Positions 46,562 through 55,454 of a stretch of DNA of 64,000 bases are shown here, one piece after another. The position numbers and the translations under genes were made by a program. The stretch's first letter is position 1. Every line of letters starts with the position of its first letter. The DNA is from CAZUMJ01 sp964621605 (GTDB taxonomy: Bacteria > Actinomycetota > Acidimicrobiia > Acidimicrobiales > Iamiaceae): assembly GCA_964621605.1 (NCBI GenBank), contig CAZUMJ010000003.1:60783-124782 (forward strand), in the 5' to 3' direction. The notes under the pieces are model-generated. The model was given only the letters and a program-made list of their open reading frames with translations, was not told the origin of the DNA and ran no database searches.

Positions 46562-48169
46562 TCAGCCCAGTTGCGCTTGGAGCGTGGCGCGCGCCCAGCG
46601 GAGGTCGGCCTTTCCGCTCGGACTGCGGCGCACCTCGTCGGTGAGCACCGTCGTACGCGGCACCTTGAAGCCCGCGAGGTGTTCGCGGCAGTGCTCGTCG
46701 AGGTGGGCGGCGTCGAGCGTGCCGAGCCATTCGGGTCGGACGGCCACGACCGCCGCGACGCGTGAGCCCCAGCGCGGGTCGGGGAGGCCGACGACGATCG
46801 CATCCAGGACGGCCGGGTGGGCTCGCAGCACCACCTCCACCTGTTCGGCGAACACCTTCTCGCCGCCCGAGTTGATGGTCGACGCGTCGCGTCCGAGCAC
46901 GGTCACGGAGCCGTCTTCGCCGATCGTGGCGAGATCTCCGGGGATCGCCCACCGAACGCCGTCGACGACGGGGAACGTCGTGGCGGAGCGTGCGGGGTCG
47001 TCGAGGTAGCCGAGCGGGATGTGGGCGCGGCGGGCAAGGCGACCGATCTTCGGCGAGCCAGGTGGCAGCGGCGTGAGGTCCTCGTCGAGCACCGCGGTCG
47101 TGGGGTCCGGTTCGAAGCGCATCAGTCCGTCGGGTGCGGCGATGGTCTGGCCCGGGAAGACCACGAGTCGCCCGTGGCCGCCGCTCTCCGACGAACCGAA
47201 CCCGTCGACCAGGGCGGCGCCGGGCAGATGGCGGAGCAGCGCGTCGCGCACGCCGGGAGAGAGGACTGCGCCCCCTGAGGCAACGAGGACGAGGCTGTCG
47301 AGACTCCACCGCTTGGGTTGTGCTTCGAGCGCGTCGAGCAGGGGACGTGCGATGGCGTCGCCCACGATGGTGAGGCGGCTGACCCCTTCGGTGTCGACCA
47401 GGTCCCAGATGTGTTCGGGCGTGAGGCGAGGCGACGGGTCGAGCACCACGGCACTGCCGGTGAGGAGCATGCGGAACGTGACCCATTGCGCGGTCCCGTG
47501 GCTGAGCGGGCACGCCGGGAGCATGATCGATGCAGGACGAGCGGCGAGCGCAGCTCGACGCTGCTCGTCGGGGTGGGCGTCAGGGTCGATGGGGTCGTGC
47601 AGGTCTGCGAGCCCGCCCCCGTCGAGCGCACCTGCCACGAAGTCCTCGTGACGCCACAGCACGCCGCGCGGGAGGCCCGTAGTGCCACCGGTGTACAGCA
47701 GGTAGTGGTCGTCGCCGCTGCGGTGGATGTCTGGCCTGTCCGCTCGTATCTCGCGCAGCTGGCTCGACAGCTCCTCGACCGAAACGCAGGCGCGAAGGGC
47801 GTCGACGTGCGGGCGGGCGTCTGCCACCACGTTCGAGACCGACTCCTCAGCCACGATCGCCACGGCACCGCTGTTGCGGAGGACCTGCGCCAGCTCGTCG
47901 GCCGTGTACCGCAGGTTGAGGTTCACGGGGACGGCCCGCACCTTGAACGCGCCGAAGAGGGCAGCCAGGTGCAGCGCCCGGTTCGTCAGAGCCAGCCCGA
48001 CGCGATCCCCGGGGCCGATGTCGCGGTCGCGCAGCCACCACGCGAACTGGTTCGCGAGGCGATCGAGCGCGGCGAAGTCGAGACGCACCCCGCCTTCGAC
48101 GACCGCGACGCGTTCGGGGACGACGTCGACGACGTCCTCGAACAGGTCGGCGAGATTGGGGATGCTCAT
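46562..48169 (-). CDS. Second acyl-CoA synthetase (FadD-type)
   Basis: 535 residues. The ATP loop is LYTGGTTGLPRGVLW, then GFGSSESGGHGRL, LGRDASTINSGGEKVF and RSPSGKADLRWARA. It is clearly paralogous to the ligase at 44779-46434. The substrate is unknown; the pair with a MaoC-domain protein upstream and an epoxide hydrolase downstream points to breakdown or remodelling of a CoA-linked compound. The ATG at 48169 is used, and no strong ribosome site is visible. Confidence 0.9.
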   Translation of the reverse strand: MSIPNLADLFEDVVDVVPERVAVVEGGVRLDFAALDRLANQFAWWLRDRDIGPGDRVGLALTNRALHLAALFGAFKVRAVPVNLNLRYTADELAQVLRNSGAVAIVAEESVSNVVADARPHVDALRACVSVEELSSQLREIRADRPDIHRSGDDHYLLYTGGTTGLPRGVLWRHEDFVAGALDGGGLADLHDPIDPDAHPDEQRRAALAARPASIMLPACPLSHGTAQWVTFRMLLTGSAVVLDPSPRLTPEHIWDLVDTEGVSRLTIVGDAIARPLLDALEAQPKRWSLDSLVLVASGGAVLSPGVRDALLRHLPGAALVDGFGSSESGGHGRLVVFPGQTIAAPDGLMRFEPDPTTAVLDEDLTPLPPGSPKIGRLARRAHIPLGYLDDPARSATTFPVVDGVRWAIPGDLATIGEDGSVTVLGRDASTINSGGEKVFAEQVEVVLRAHPAVLDAIVVGLPDPRWGSRVAAVVAVRPEWLGTLDAAHLDEHCREHLAGFKVPRTTVLTDEVRRSPSGKADLRWARATLQAQLG

Positions 48170-48232
48170 AGGCGGTGGGGCCGCAGAGCCGTTGGATACG
48201 GTGCGGCTATGGGGACGGATCTGACGGCCGCG

Positions 48233-48691
48233 TCAGACGAAGTAGCGGTACAGGACCTCGGCGACGCACGACGGCTTCGGCGCACCTTCGACCTCCATCG
48301 TGAGGCGCATCTCGATCTGCACCCCACCGGCGACGTCCTCGACGCCGATCAGCTCCACACCCGCGCGCAGGTTGGAGCCGACAGGCACGGGCGACGGGAA
48401 GCGCACCTTCCCGGCGCCGTAGTTGACCGCCATCTTGAACCCCTGCACCTGCACGACCTGCGGCACCATCGTCGGGGCCAGCGAGAGCGTCAGGTAGCCG
48501 TGCGCGATAGGACCACCGAACGGGCTCTCGGCCTTGGCGCGCTCCACGTCCACGTGGATCCACTGGTGGTCGCCCGTGGCGTCCGCGAAGAGGTTGACCT
48601 GCTCCTGGGTGATCTCGATCCAGTCGCTGTACCCGAGGTGCTGGCCGACGTGCGCCTTGAGTTCGTCGATGCCGTTGAGGATGGTCGTCAT
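48233..48691 (-). CDS. MaoC-like (R)-specific enoyl-CoA hydratase
   Basis: 152-residue hot-dog-fold hydratase. The catalytic set is in FADATGDHQWIHVDVERA and GPIAHGYLTLSL (Asp and His of the MaoC hydratase 2 motif). It would hydrate trans-2-enoyl-CoA. The ATG at 48691 lies six bases after a minus-strand CACAAT box. It is first in the minus-strand run with two acyl-CoA ligases and the epoxide hydrolase. Confidence 0.92.
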   Translation of the reverse strand: MTTILNGIDELKAHVGQHLGYSDWIEITQEQVNLFADATGDHQWIHVDVERAKAESPFGGPIAHGYLTLSLAPTMVPQVVQVQGFKMAVNYGAGKVRFPSPVPVGSNLRAGVELIGVEDVAGGVQIEMRLTMEVEGAPKPSCVAEVLYRYFV

Positions 48692-48697
48692 GGCTGC

Positions 48698-48703
48698 ATT
48701 GTG
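48698..48703 (-). promoter_or_regulatory. -10 box for leaderless maoC-like gene
   Basis: CACAAT on the minus strand, six bases before the ATG at 48691; likely promoter of the lipid-type gene group. Confidence 0.4.
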
Positions 48704-48714
48704 GCGCAGGTCGC

Positions 48715-49593
48715 ATGCACGGCACGACTTCAGGCCGAGCCGTGACCGCCCTTGCTGCCGTGGTGCTGGCCGCCGGTGCCGGGACGCGGCTCGCGCCGTT
48801 GACGCGGCTGTTGCCCAAGGCGCTGTGCCCGGTCGGGAATCGTGCGCTGGTCGATCACGCACTCGACCGGGTCCAGGAGGCGCTGGCGCTGTGCGGTACG
48901 TCGAGCGGACCCGACACCGTCGCCGTCAACGCACATCACGGTGTCGCGGCACTGCGCGCGCATCTCGAGGGGCGGGTCCACCTCTCGGTCGAGGCTCCGG
49001 TGGCGTTGGGGACCGCAGGCGCACTTGGCGTGCTGCGCCAGTGGACCGCCGGACGCGATGTGCTCGTGACGAACGCGGATGCGTGGCTCGGGCCGCTCGG
49101 CTCCTTGCCGCTGCGGGCCTTTCTCGACTCGTGGGACCGCGAGCGCGTCCGGCTGTGGTGCGTGCCGACGGCTTCGGCGGCCGACTTCGGGAACCTCCGC
49201 TACGCGGGCATGTGCCTCCTCCCTGGACGCCTCGCGGCGACGTTCGATCCGATCGAGGAGGGGCTCTACGAACGCTGCTGGCGCTACGAGTACGACGCCG
49301 GGCGACTTGACCTGTTCGAGCACGACGGGCCGTTCGTCGACGTCGGGACGCCGGCCGCTTACCTCGCCGCGAACCTCGCGGCGGCGTCGTCTTCGTCGGA
49401 CCCCGAGGGACTCGTCGCTCCGAGCGCGTCGTTGGCGCCGGGCGGGAGCGTCGTGGCGTCGGTGATCGGTGCGGGCGCATCCGTCGCGGGCTCCGTGGCC
49501 CACAGCGTGGTGTGGCCGGGGTCTGTCGTCGCCCGGGGCGAGGTGCTTCGACACGCCGTGCGTGCCGGGACGCTCACCGTCCTGGTGCGCTGA
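48715..49593 (+). CDS. Sugar-1-phosphate nucleotidyltransferase
   Basis: 292 residues. The NTP-binding signature is VVLAAGAGTRLAPLTRLLPK followed by ALCPVGNRALVDHAL. The metal aspartate is in VLVTNADAWLG. The C-terminus has a left-handed-helix-like run (PSASLAPGGSVVASVIGAGA and SVVWPGSVV). The product sugar (mannose, glucose or other) cannot be told. The start is ATG 48715 or GTG 48742. The 3' end overlaps rlmN on the other strand by 20 bases. Confidence 0.85.
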   Translation: MHGTTSGRAVTALAAVVLAAGAGTRLAPLTRLLPKALCPVGNRALVDHALDRVQEALALCGTSSGPDTVAVNAHHGVAALRAHLEGRVHLSVEAPVALGTAGALGVLRQWTAGRDVLVTNADAWLGPLGSLPLRAFLDSWDRERVRLWCVPTASAADFGNLRYAGMCLLPGRLAATFDPIEEGLYERCWRYEYDAGRLDLFEHDGPFVDVGTPAAYLAANLAAASSSSDPEGLVAPSASLAPGGSVVASVIGAGASVAGSVAHSVVWPGSVVARGEVLRHAVRAGTLTVLVR

Positions 49594-50647
49594 CCGGATC
49601 GTTCGGCGAAGGCGAGATGCGGAGCGGTCCGCGTGCACGCGCCGCGAGCTGGCCGCAGGCCGCGTCGATGTCGGTCCCGCGGTTCGCTCGCACGGTCGCG
49701 TTCACGCCCCGGGCCCGCAAGTCGTCTGCGAAGTCCTGGACGCGGTTCGGTGGCGTGCCACGGGTGAGGTACCCCGGCGTGGGGTTCAGCGGGATCAGGT
49801 TGACGTGGGCGCGCAACGGCCTGACGTAGGCGGCGAGCTCTGCGGCGTCTCGATCTCGGTCGTTGACCCCGTCGATGAGCGCCCATTCGAAGGAGAGCCG
49901 CCGGTTCTTCACGGCCAGGTATGCGGCGCAGGCGTCCGCGAGGACGGCGAGCGGGTACCGACGGTTCAAGGGGACGAGCGAGTCACGAAGGTCGTCGTTG
50001 GCGGCATGGAGCGAGACGGCGAGGTTCACCGGAAGGGTCTCCTGCGCGAGCCGTCGAATGCCCGGCACCACGCCGACGGTCGACACCGTCAGGTGGCGGG
50101 CGGACAGGCCGAGGTCGGTGTGGATGCGTTCGATCGCCGGCCAGAGCCGGTCGTAGTTCGCCAACGGCTCGCCCATGCCCATGAAGACGACGTTCGAGAG
50201 GCGTCGACCGTCTGCGGCGGCTCTGCGCGCGGCTTCGACGACCTGCTCGACGATCTCGCCGACGTGGAGGTGACGGGTGAAGCCGCCCTGGCCGGTGGCG
50301 CAGAACGTGCAGCCCATCGCGCACCCCGCCTGGCTCGACACGCACACCGTGCTGCGGCCGGGGTAGTGCATGAGGACGGTCTCGACGCGGCTGCCGTCGT
50401 GCAGGTTCCACAGCCACTTCACGGTGGCGCCGTCGTCGCTGGTCGATTCGACCGCCAACGCAAGTGCCCGGGGAAGGGATTCGATGAGCTCGGCGCGCAG
50501 GTCCTTCGGGAGGTTGGTGAGGTCCGCCGGTGCACGAAGCTGCCGGTAGAGGCCGTCCCAGACCTGGTCCGCTCGGTAGCGGGGGTGGCCCGACAGGAGC
50601 GTGTCGAGCGCCGCTCTGTCGACCTCATAGAGGCTGGCCACGGTCAT
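49574..50647 (-). CDS. rlmN: RlmN, 23S rRNA/tRNA adenine-C2 methyltransferase
   Basis: 357-residue radical SAM enzyme that methylates A2503 of 23S rRNA and A37 of some tRNAs. The cluster motif is CAMGCTFCATGQGGF, with VFMGMGEPLANYD and the SAM-site stretch STVGVVPGIRRLA. The C-terminal cysteine in DIDAACGQLA is the methyl carrier. The ATG at 50647 lies six bases after a minus-strand TAGCCT box, so it is probably leaderless. Confidence 0.95.
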   Translation of the reverse strand: MTVASLYEVDRAALDTLLSGHPRYRADQVWDGLYRQLRAPADLTNLPKDLRAELIESLPRALALAVESTSDDGATVKWLWNLHDGSRVETVLMHYPGRSTVCVSSQAGCAMGCTFCATGQGGFTRHLHVGEIVEQVVEAARRAAADGRRLSNVVFMGMGEPLANYDRLWPAIERIHTDLGLSARHLTVSTVGVVPGIRRLAQETLPVNLAVSLHAANDDLRDSLVPLNRRYPLAVLADACAAYLAVKNRRLSFEWALIDGVNDRDRDAAELAAYVRPLRAHVNLIPLNPTPGYLTRGTPPNRVQDFADDLRARGVNATVRANRGTDIDAACGQLAARARGPLRISPSPNDPVSAPGR

Positions 50648-50653
50648 GCGTGC

Positions 50654-50709
50654 AGGCTACGGCGTACACCCCCGAAGGCGGGTGTCCGGTCTTGTGCCTT
50701 GGCTACGCT
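50654..50709. promoter_or_regulatory. Divergent -10 boxes between rlmN and secreted hydrolase gene
   Basis: TAGCCT on the minus strand (50654-50659) serves rlmN. TACGCT on the plus strand (50704-50709) would start a leader of about 48 bases ending in the ribosome site GGGGAGG before the secreted hydrolase gene. Confidence 0.45.
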
Positions 50710-50763
50710 GCCGCATTCGGCTGTTGTGGCAGCGCAGTCGGTCGTCCTCGGGGGAGGTCACGG

Positions 50764-53298
50764 GTGCAAGCGCGTCAGATGCACAGGGGGATCGGTGCGC
50801 GAGCGGTCGTCGTCGTGGCGGTCGCGCTCGTGGCGTTGCTCGTGGTTGGCGTACCCGAGAGGCGGGCGCACGCAGACCCGGTGCCCGTGGCGCATCCGCC
50901 GGCGCGCTACACCGCGGCCCAGTTGGCCGACCCCGCGTTCTACCCGCGTCGTGGATTCTTCGACATCAAGGGCGTGACCCGGTTCGGCGGCCTCCCGGAT
51001 GACGACGCGGTGCTGGCCACCATGGGCATCGCTCGCCTCGACACGAGTTGGGCGGCGTTCGAGCCGACCCTGCTCGTCGCTCCGTGCCCATCCGGGTACG
51101 ACACCTTCGAGGGTCATTGCTTCCAGGCGCCCGCCGACGTCGACGCCCGCATCGAGCGCTACACCCAGGCGGGCATGCCGGTCATGGCGATCGTGTTCGC
51201 GACCCCTGCGTGGGCGCGAGGCAACAAGCCTTGCGATCCGTACAACTCGTGGAGCGACGTGTTCTGCTCGCCGGCCGATCCGGCCGACTTTGCGCGCTTC
51301 GCCGGCTACTTGGCCCAGCGCTACGACGGGACCCACGGTCACGGTCGTCTGACCGACTTCGTGATCCAGAACGAGGTGAACCTCAACCAGTGGTTCAACA
51401 TCGGGTGCGGGAAGGGCATCCCGTGCGACCTGGCGGCGTGGGTCGCCGACTATGCGGCTGACTACAACGGCGCCTACGACGCCATTCGTGCGGTGCAGCC
51501 CAACGCCAAGGTCATGGTGTCGCTCACGCAGCACTTCGAGCCCGTGCTCGACGACCCGGATGCCACGCATCCGCTCTATTCGATAAAGACCTTCCTCCCG
51601 AAGCTCGTGCCGTTGTTGGGCAATCGGGCGTGGTCGGTCGCACTCCACCCGTATCCGCGGTCGGTTGACCCGTCGATCGACGCGCGCGACTTGCCCTACG
51701 CCACGATGGGCAACCTCGGGGTGGTCGTCGGCTGGCTTCGGGCGACGTTCCCCACTGTCCCTTCGGCGTGGGATGTGGAACTGACGGAGCAGGGACTGAA
51801 CAACCCGGGTCTGTTCGATGCGGAGCAGGCCGCGTCGCTCTGCAAGGCGTTCGAAGGGGTGCTCGGCACGCCCGGCATCCGCTCGTTCATCTACCACTCG
51901 CTGCGCGACAACCTCGGTGAGTTCGGCCTGTACCTCGGGCTGTTGACCCACGACGACCAGCCGAAGCCCGCCTACGCCACCTGGTTGCACGCGAACGACC
52001 CGGCTGCACCGTCGTGTGGGTTCGAGAACGCCGAGCACACCATCGTGCGTACCGGCATCGACGCGAGCGGGCGCCGCTGGACGTCCTCTCGGCCGCTCCC
52101 CTCGGGGTACGTGATGCAGCCGAGGCAGTGGGTGTTCGGCTACGACCCGGCGCCGGGCACGGCGTTGGCCTTCGAGTGCGGCGACGGCGACGACGACGCG
52201 CCGACGCCGACCTACCCTGCGGCGACGTGGCTCTGGCCGACCGCGGACTGCGGGGGAGCGACGCCGATGGGGCCGGTCGGGTACGTCCAATCGGCCCCTG
52301 CAGCGGGGCGGGTGGCGTTGGTGAGCTGCGCAGTCGGCGACGTGTGGGTCACGCGAGAGGGTCCATGCCCACCAGGTCAGGCCGGCGAAGCCATCGGGTT
52401 CGCCCCTGCGGGTGACGTCCCCGCGGACGTGCTCGAGGCGGCGAACGCGCCGCCGAGCACCACGACGACCACGGTTGCGGTCGACCCGGAACGCCCCGAT
52501 CTGAGTGGGTTCGACACCGTCTTCGAACTGCACGACGGAACCTTCACCGTTGGGGCGGCCGGCACCGTGGCCCTTCCCGGCACGGCCACACCGGGGTCGG
52601 CGCCGACGTACCTCGCAGGCTCATGGGACCGACGCTCTGGTGCGCTGTCCCTCCGCCTGCTGGTCCCGAACTTCACTGCGCCGGTGCAGACGAAGCTGTT
52701 GCCCGATCCGATCCCGACCACCTTCACCTTGTCCCAGGTCGGCTACGCGCTCGGGTCGCTGGATCCCAACTCCGGCGACTTCCAGTTGCACGTCACGATC
52801 GACACCGCCCTCACGAGCCCAGACCCGCTGTTTGCCGGGTTCCTCGGCACGTCCTGTCGTGCAGGCCCCACGTCGCTGCTGCTTCGCAGCGACAGTCCCT
52901 TCGACCTCTCGCGCTCGCAGCCGACGGCGGTGGTGCACGACGAGGGGTTCGTGTTCCCGGCGACGAACGGCTGTGGTGACGGCGGGAGCATGGACTCGGT
53001 CCTGAACCCTGCGTTGGAGCTCCCGACGTCGTCGACGTCGGTGCGCATGCAGCTCGTGCTCCTGAGCGGCGGCTCGCCACCGGCGTCCACGTCGACGACT
53101 GCCGCGCCGCCCACGACTGCGACCGCGACCTCGACCACGACCGCGACCTCAACCACGACGGGCCCGCGCGGCACGACGCAGTCGCTGCCGCCGCGCACCG
53201 AGGGCGGTGGAGCCGGCACGTCGACCGTGCCTGATGGCGACGTCGTGATCGCGTCCGCGGCTGCCCCAGTCCGCGCGACGCCGCGCTACACGGGCTGA
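50764..53298 (+). CDS. Secreted glycoside-hydrolase-like protein (clan GH-A type, DUF5722-like)
   Basis: 844 residues. A signal peptide is clear (AVVVVAVALVALLVVGV, cleavage near RRAHA-DP). Residues 55-420 look like a TIM-barrel glycosidase: TSWAAFEPT, an acid/base Asn-Glu in DFVIQNEVNLNQWF, and a nucleophile-type Glu in WDVELTEQGLNNPG. A cysteine-containing beta domain follows, then a second beta domain (about 575-765) and a Thr-rich tail. The GTG at 50764 has GGAGG six bases upstream; ATG 50779 is the alternative. Substrate unknown. Confidence 0.8.
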   Translation: MQARQMHRGIGARAVVVVAVALVALLVVGVPERRAHADPVPVAHPPARYTAAQLADPAFYPRRGFFDIKGVTRFGGLPDDDAVLATMGIARLDTSWAAFEPTLLVAPCPSGYDTFEGHCFQAPADVDARIERYTQAGMPVMAIVFATPAWARGNKPCDPYNSWSDVFCSPADPADFARFAGYLAQRYDGTHGHGRLTDFVIQNEVNLNQWFNIGCGKGIPCDLAAWVADYAADYNGAYDAIRAVQPNAKVMVSLTQHFEPVLDDPDATHPLYSIKTFLPKLVPLLGNRAWSVALHPYPRSVDPSIDARDLPYATMGNLGVVVGWLRATFPTVPSAWDVELTEQGLNNPGLFDAEQAASLCKAFEGVLGTPGIRSFIYHSLRDNLGEFGLYLGLLTHDDQPKPAYATWLHANDPAAPSCGFENAEHTIVRTGIDASGRRWTSSRPLPSGYVMQPRQWVFGYDPAPGTALAFECGDGDDDAPTPTYPAATWLWPTADCGGATPMGPVGYVQSAPAAGRVALVSCAVGDVWVTREGPCPPGQAGEAIGFAPAGDVPADVLEAANAPPSTTTTTVAVDPERPDLSGFDTVFELHDGTFTVGAAGTVALPGTATPGSAPTYLAGSWDRRSGALSLRLLVPNFTAPVQTKLLPDPIPTTFTLSQVGYALGSLDPNSGDFQLHVTIDTALTSPDPLFAGFLGTSCRAGPTSLLLRSDSPFDLSRSQPTAVVHDEGFVFPATNGCGDGGSMDSVLNPALELPTSSTSVRMQLVLLSGGSPPASTSTTAAPPTTATATSTTTATSTTTGPRGTTQSLPPRTEGGGAGTSTVPDGDVVIASAAAPVRATPRYTG

Positions 53299-53354
53299 CG
53301 CTCAACCCCGCGTACGCGGGTGCCGAAGTCGTCTGGGCGACGGGTGCGCGCCGG

Positions 53355-53360
53355 TAGCGT
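53355..53360 (+). promoter_or_regulatory. -10 box for leaderless VIT-family gene
   Basis: TAGCGT ends seven bases before the ATG at 53368. Confidence 0.5.
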
Positions 53361-53367
53361 GCCAGCC

Positions 53368-54084
53368 ATGACGGAAGCCACCGGGATGGTCGTGCCGCAC
53401 ACGCACCGGGACGTGCAGGGCGGTGCCGCGCGTGCCGCCGTGTTCGGTGTGAGCGACGGGTTGGTGTCGAACGTGGCGCTCATCTTGGGCATGGCGGGGG
53501 CGGACTCGGCCGGTGGTGTCGTGCGTCTCGCCGGAACGGCGGGTCTGCTCGCCGGGGCGGTGTCGATGGCGGCGGGCGAGTACGTGTCCATGCGTGCCCA
53601 GACCGAGTTGCTCCAGCGTGAGCTCGAGCGTGAGCGACGGTCGCTGCACCGCAACCCCGAGTCGGAGATCGCGGAGTTGACCGCGATCTACCGTGCCCGG
53701 GGGATCGACGAGGACGTCGCTCGGGTCATGGCCCGTTCGGTGATGGACGACCCGCAGGTCGCTCTCGAGACGCACGCCCGTGAGGAGTTGGGCATCAACC
53801 CGCAGTCGTTGGGTTCACCCCTTGCCGCCGCGGCGACGTCGTTCGTGGCGTTCGCGGTGGGGGCGCTGCTGCCACTGGTGCCGTGGTTGGTGGGCGAGGG
53901 GGCAGCCGCGACGGTCGCATCGGTGGTGGTCGGTGTGGTGGCGGCATGCACGGTCGGCGCCGTGTTGGCGGTGTTCACCGGTCGCTCGATGGTGCGCAGC
54001 GCGCTTCGCCAGGTCGGCATCGCGGTGCTGGCCGCGGGCGTGACCTACGGGGTTGGGTCGCTGCTCGGGGTCGGTGGCTCCTGA
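53368..54084 (+). CDS. VIT1/CCC1-family transporter (iron/manganese type)
   Basis: 238-residue membrane protein. The N-terminal DVQGGAARAAVFGVSDGLVS, then NVALILGMAGA and VSMAAGEYVSMRAQ, are diagnostic of the CCC1/VIT1 family, with the central cytoplasmic region ERERRSLHRNPESEIAEL and about five membrane segments. Relatives export or store Fe2+ or Mn2+. The metal cannot be set from sequence. The last 40 bases overlap the mshD 3' end on the other strand. Confidence 0.92.
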   Translation: MTEATGMVVPHTHRDVQGGAARAAVFGVSDGLVSNVALILGMAGADSAGGVVRLAGTAGLLAGAVSMAAGEYVSMRAQTELLQRELERERRSLHRNPESEIAELTAIYRARGIDEDVARVMARSVMDDPQVALETHAREELGINPQSLGSPLAAAATSFVAFAVGALLPLVPWLVGEGAAATVASVVVGVVAACTVGAVLAVFTGRSMVRSALRQVGIAVLAAGVTYGVGSLLGVGGS

Positions 54085-54701
54085 GCGAGGTAGATGCGCT
54101 CGATGTGGTGCGTCGTGAACCCGAGCCGGTCGTAGAGCATGCGGGCAGGCGTGTTCGTGGCGTCGACGTAGAGCATGCCGACGTCCAGGCCGTGGTCGGC
54201 GAGCCACGCCAACCCTGCGAGCGTGAGGCGCCGACCGAGGCCGGTGCCGTGGAGCTCGGGGTCGACGCCGATCACGAAGATCTCACCCAGGGCCGGCTCG
54301 CCGCGGGTCGGCTCTGCCGGGTGCACCTTCGTCCAACAGAACGCCACGAGCCTGCCGCGACGGTGGTGCAGGCGAAAGCCGTCGGGGTCGAACCACGGTT
54401 CTGCGAGCAGGGCATGGAGCCGCTGGGGGTCGAAGCCCGACTGGTCGGGGTGGGCCGCGAAGGCCCGGTTGTTGAGCTCGATCCAGGCGGTCTCGTCGGG
54501 GCTTCCCGGCACGAAGCGACGGGTCGGGGTGGTGGCGACGAGTGCGAGCTCGTCTGCGCTGAGCGGCAGCGGCCGTCGGAGCTGCAGCAGGTCGCGGCGC
54601 ACCGGTAGCCCCGCTCGCGCTGCTGCTTCGTCGTCGGCGGCCGTCGGGTTCACCACGAGGTGCGGCGCGTCGGGCGGGCCCGACTGGTGGTCACTCGGCA
54701 C
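54045..54701 (-). CDS. mshD: MshD-like mycothiol synthase, lacking the N-terminal GNAT domain
   Basis: 218-residue acetyltransferase. The C-terminal GNAT domain matches MshD: FCWTKVHP, LGEIFVIGVDPELHGTGLGR (acetyl-CoA loop) and YVDATNTPARMLYDRLGFTT. MshD acetylates Cys-GlcN-Ins, the last step of mycothiol. Canonical MshD is about 300 residues with two GNAT domains; here only a short piece (LLQLRRPLP) precedes the active one. The GTG at 54701 is six bases after a minus-strand TAGCGT box. A different GNAT function is possible. Confidence 0.78.
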   Translation of the reverse strand: MPSDHQSGPPDAPHLVVNPTAADDEAAARAGLPVRRDLLQLRRPLPLSADELALVATTPTRRFVPGSPDETAWIELNNRAFAAHPDQSGFDPQRLHALLAEPWFDPDGFRLHHRRGRLVAFCWTKVHPAEPTRGEPALGEIFVIGVDPELHGTGLGRRLTLAGLAWLADHGLDVGMLYVDATNTPARMLYDRLGFTTHHIERIYLAQEPPTPSSDPTP

Positions 54702-54707
54702 GAGTGC

Positions 54708-54735
54708 ACGCTACAGACGGGCCCATCGGTACCCT
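54708..54735. promoter_or_regulatory. Divergent -10 boxes between mshD and nth
   Basis: TAGCGT on the minus strand (54708-54713) is six bases from the mshD GTG. TACCCT on the plus strand (54730-54735) is nine bases from the nth ATG. Both genes look leaderless or nearly so. Confidence 0.5.
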
Positions 54736-54744
54736 GCACGGCTG

Positions 54745-55386
54745 ATGGCTGCTCCTCGATCTGCCGCTGGCCGCGCACGGCGTGCGCTTGCTCGACTGCG
54801 TGCTGAGTACCCCGACGCCCGATGCGAGCTCGACCATCGCAACGCGTTCGAGCTGCTTGTCGCCACGATCCTCTCGGCGCAGTGCACCGACGCCCGGGTC
54901 AACCTCGTCACGCCGGCGTTGTTCGCGCGCTTCCCGACCGCTGCCGACCTGGCGGTGGCCGACCCGGCGGTCGTCGAGGAGTTGGTGCACCCGACGGGCT
55001 TCTATCGCAACAAGACCAAGAGCCTGCTGGGGATGGCCGCCGCGCTGGTCGAGCGATTCGGAGGTGAGGTCCCGTCCGCGATGGAAGACCTCGTGACCCT
55101 GCCGGGCGTGGGGCGCAAGACCGCGAACGTGGTCCGCAGCACGGTCATGGATCTGCCCGGCCTTCCCGTCGACACCCACGTGACGCGTTTGGCGGCCCTC
55201 CTCCAGTTGACCGACGAGACCGATGCGGTGCGTATCGAGTACGCGCTGAACCCGATGGTGCCTGCTCGTGAGCGCGGCCTGTTCAGCTTGCTGCTGATCC
55301 TGCACGGGCGCCGTGTCTGCATCGCCCGCCGCCCGCAGTGCGACGCCTGTGTGCTTGCAGATTTCTGTCCGTCATCTCGCCTCTGA
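54745..55386 (+). CDS. nth: Endonuclease III (DNA glycosylase/AP lyase)
   Basis: 213-residue base-excision repair enzyme for oxidised pyrimidines. The catalytic lysine is in LPGVGRKTANVV (helix-hairpin-helix) and the aspartate in PVDTHVTRLA. The 4Fe-4S cluster cysteines are CIARRPQCDACVLADFC (C-x6-C-x2-C-x5-C). The ATG at 54745 gives a normal length; the longer open frame upstream is antisense to mshD. Confidence 0.95.
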   Translation: MAAPRSAAGRARRALARLRAEYPDARCELDHRNAFELLVATILSAQCTDARVNLVTPALFARFPTAADLAVADPAVVEELVHPTGFYRNKTKSLLGMAAALVERFGGEVPSAMEDLVTLPGVGRKTANVVRSTVMDLPGLPVDTHVTRLAALLQLTDETDAVRIEYALNPMVPARERGLFSLLLILHGRRVCIARRPQCDACVLADFCPSSRL

Positions 55387-55454
55387 CGGATTTCTCCGCT
55401 GGCCCGGCGAACAAAGTTGGATCGATCTGGCGTGTGAACCGACGCGCGGTGGGG

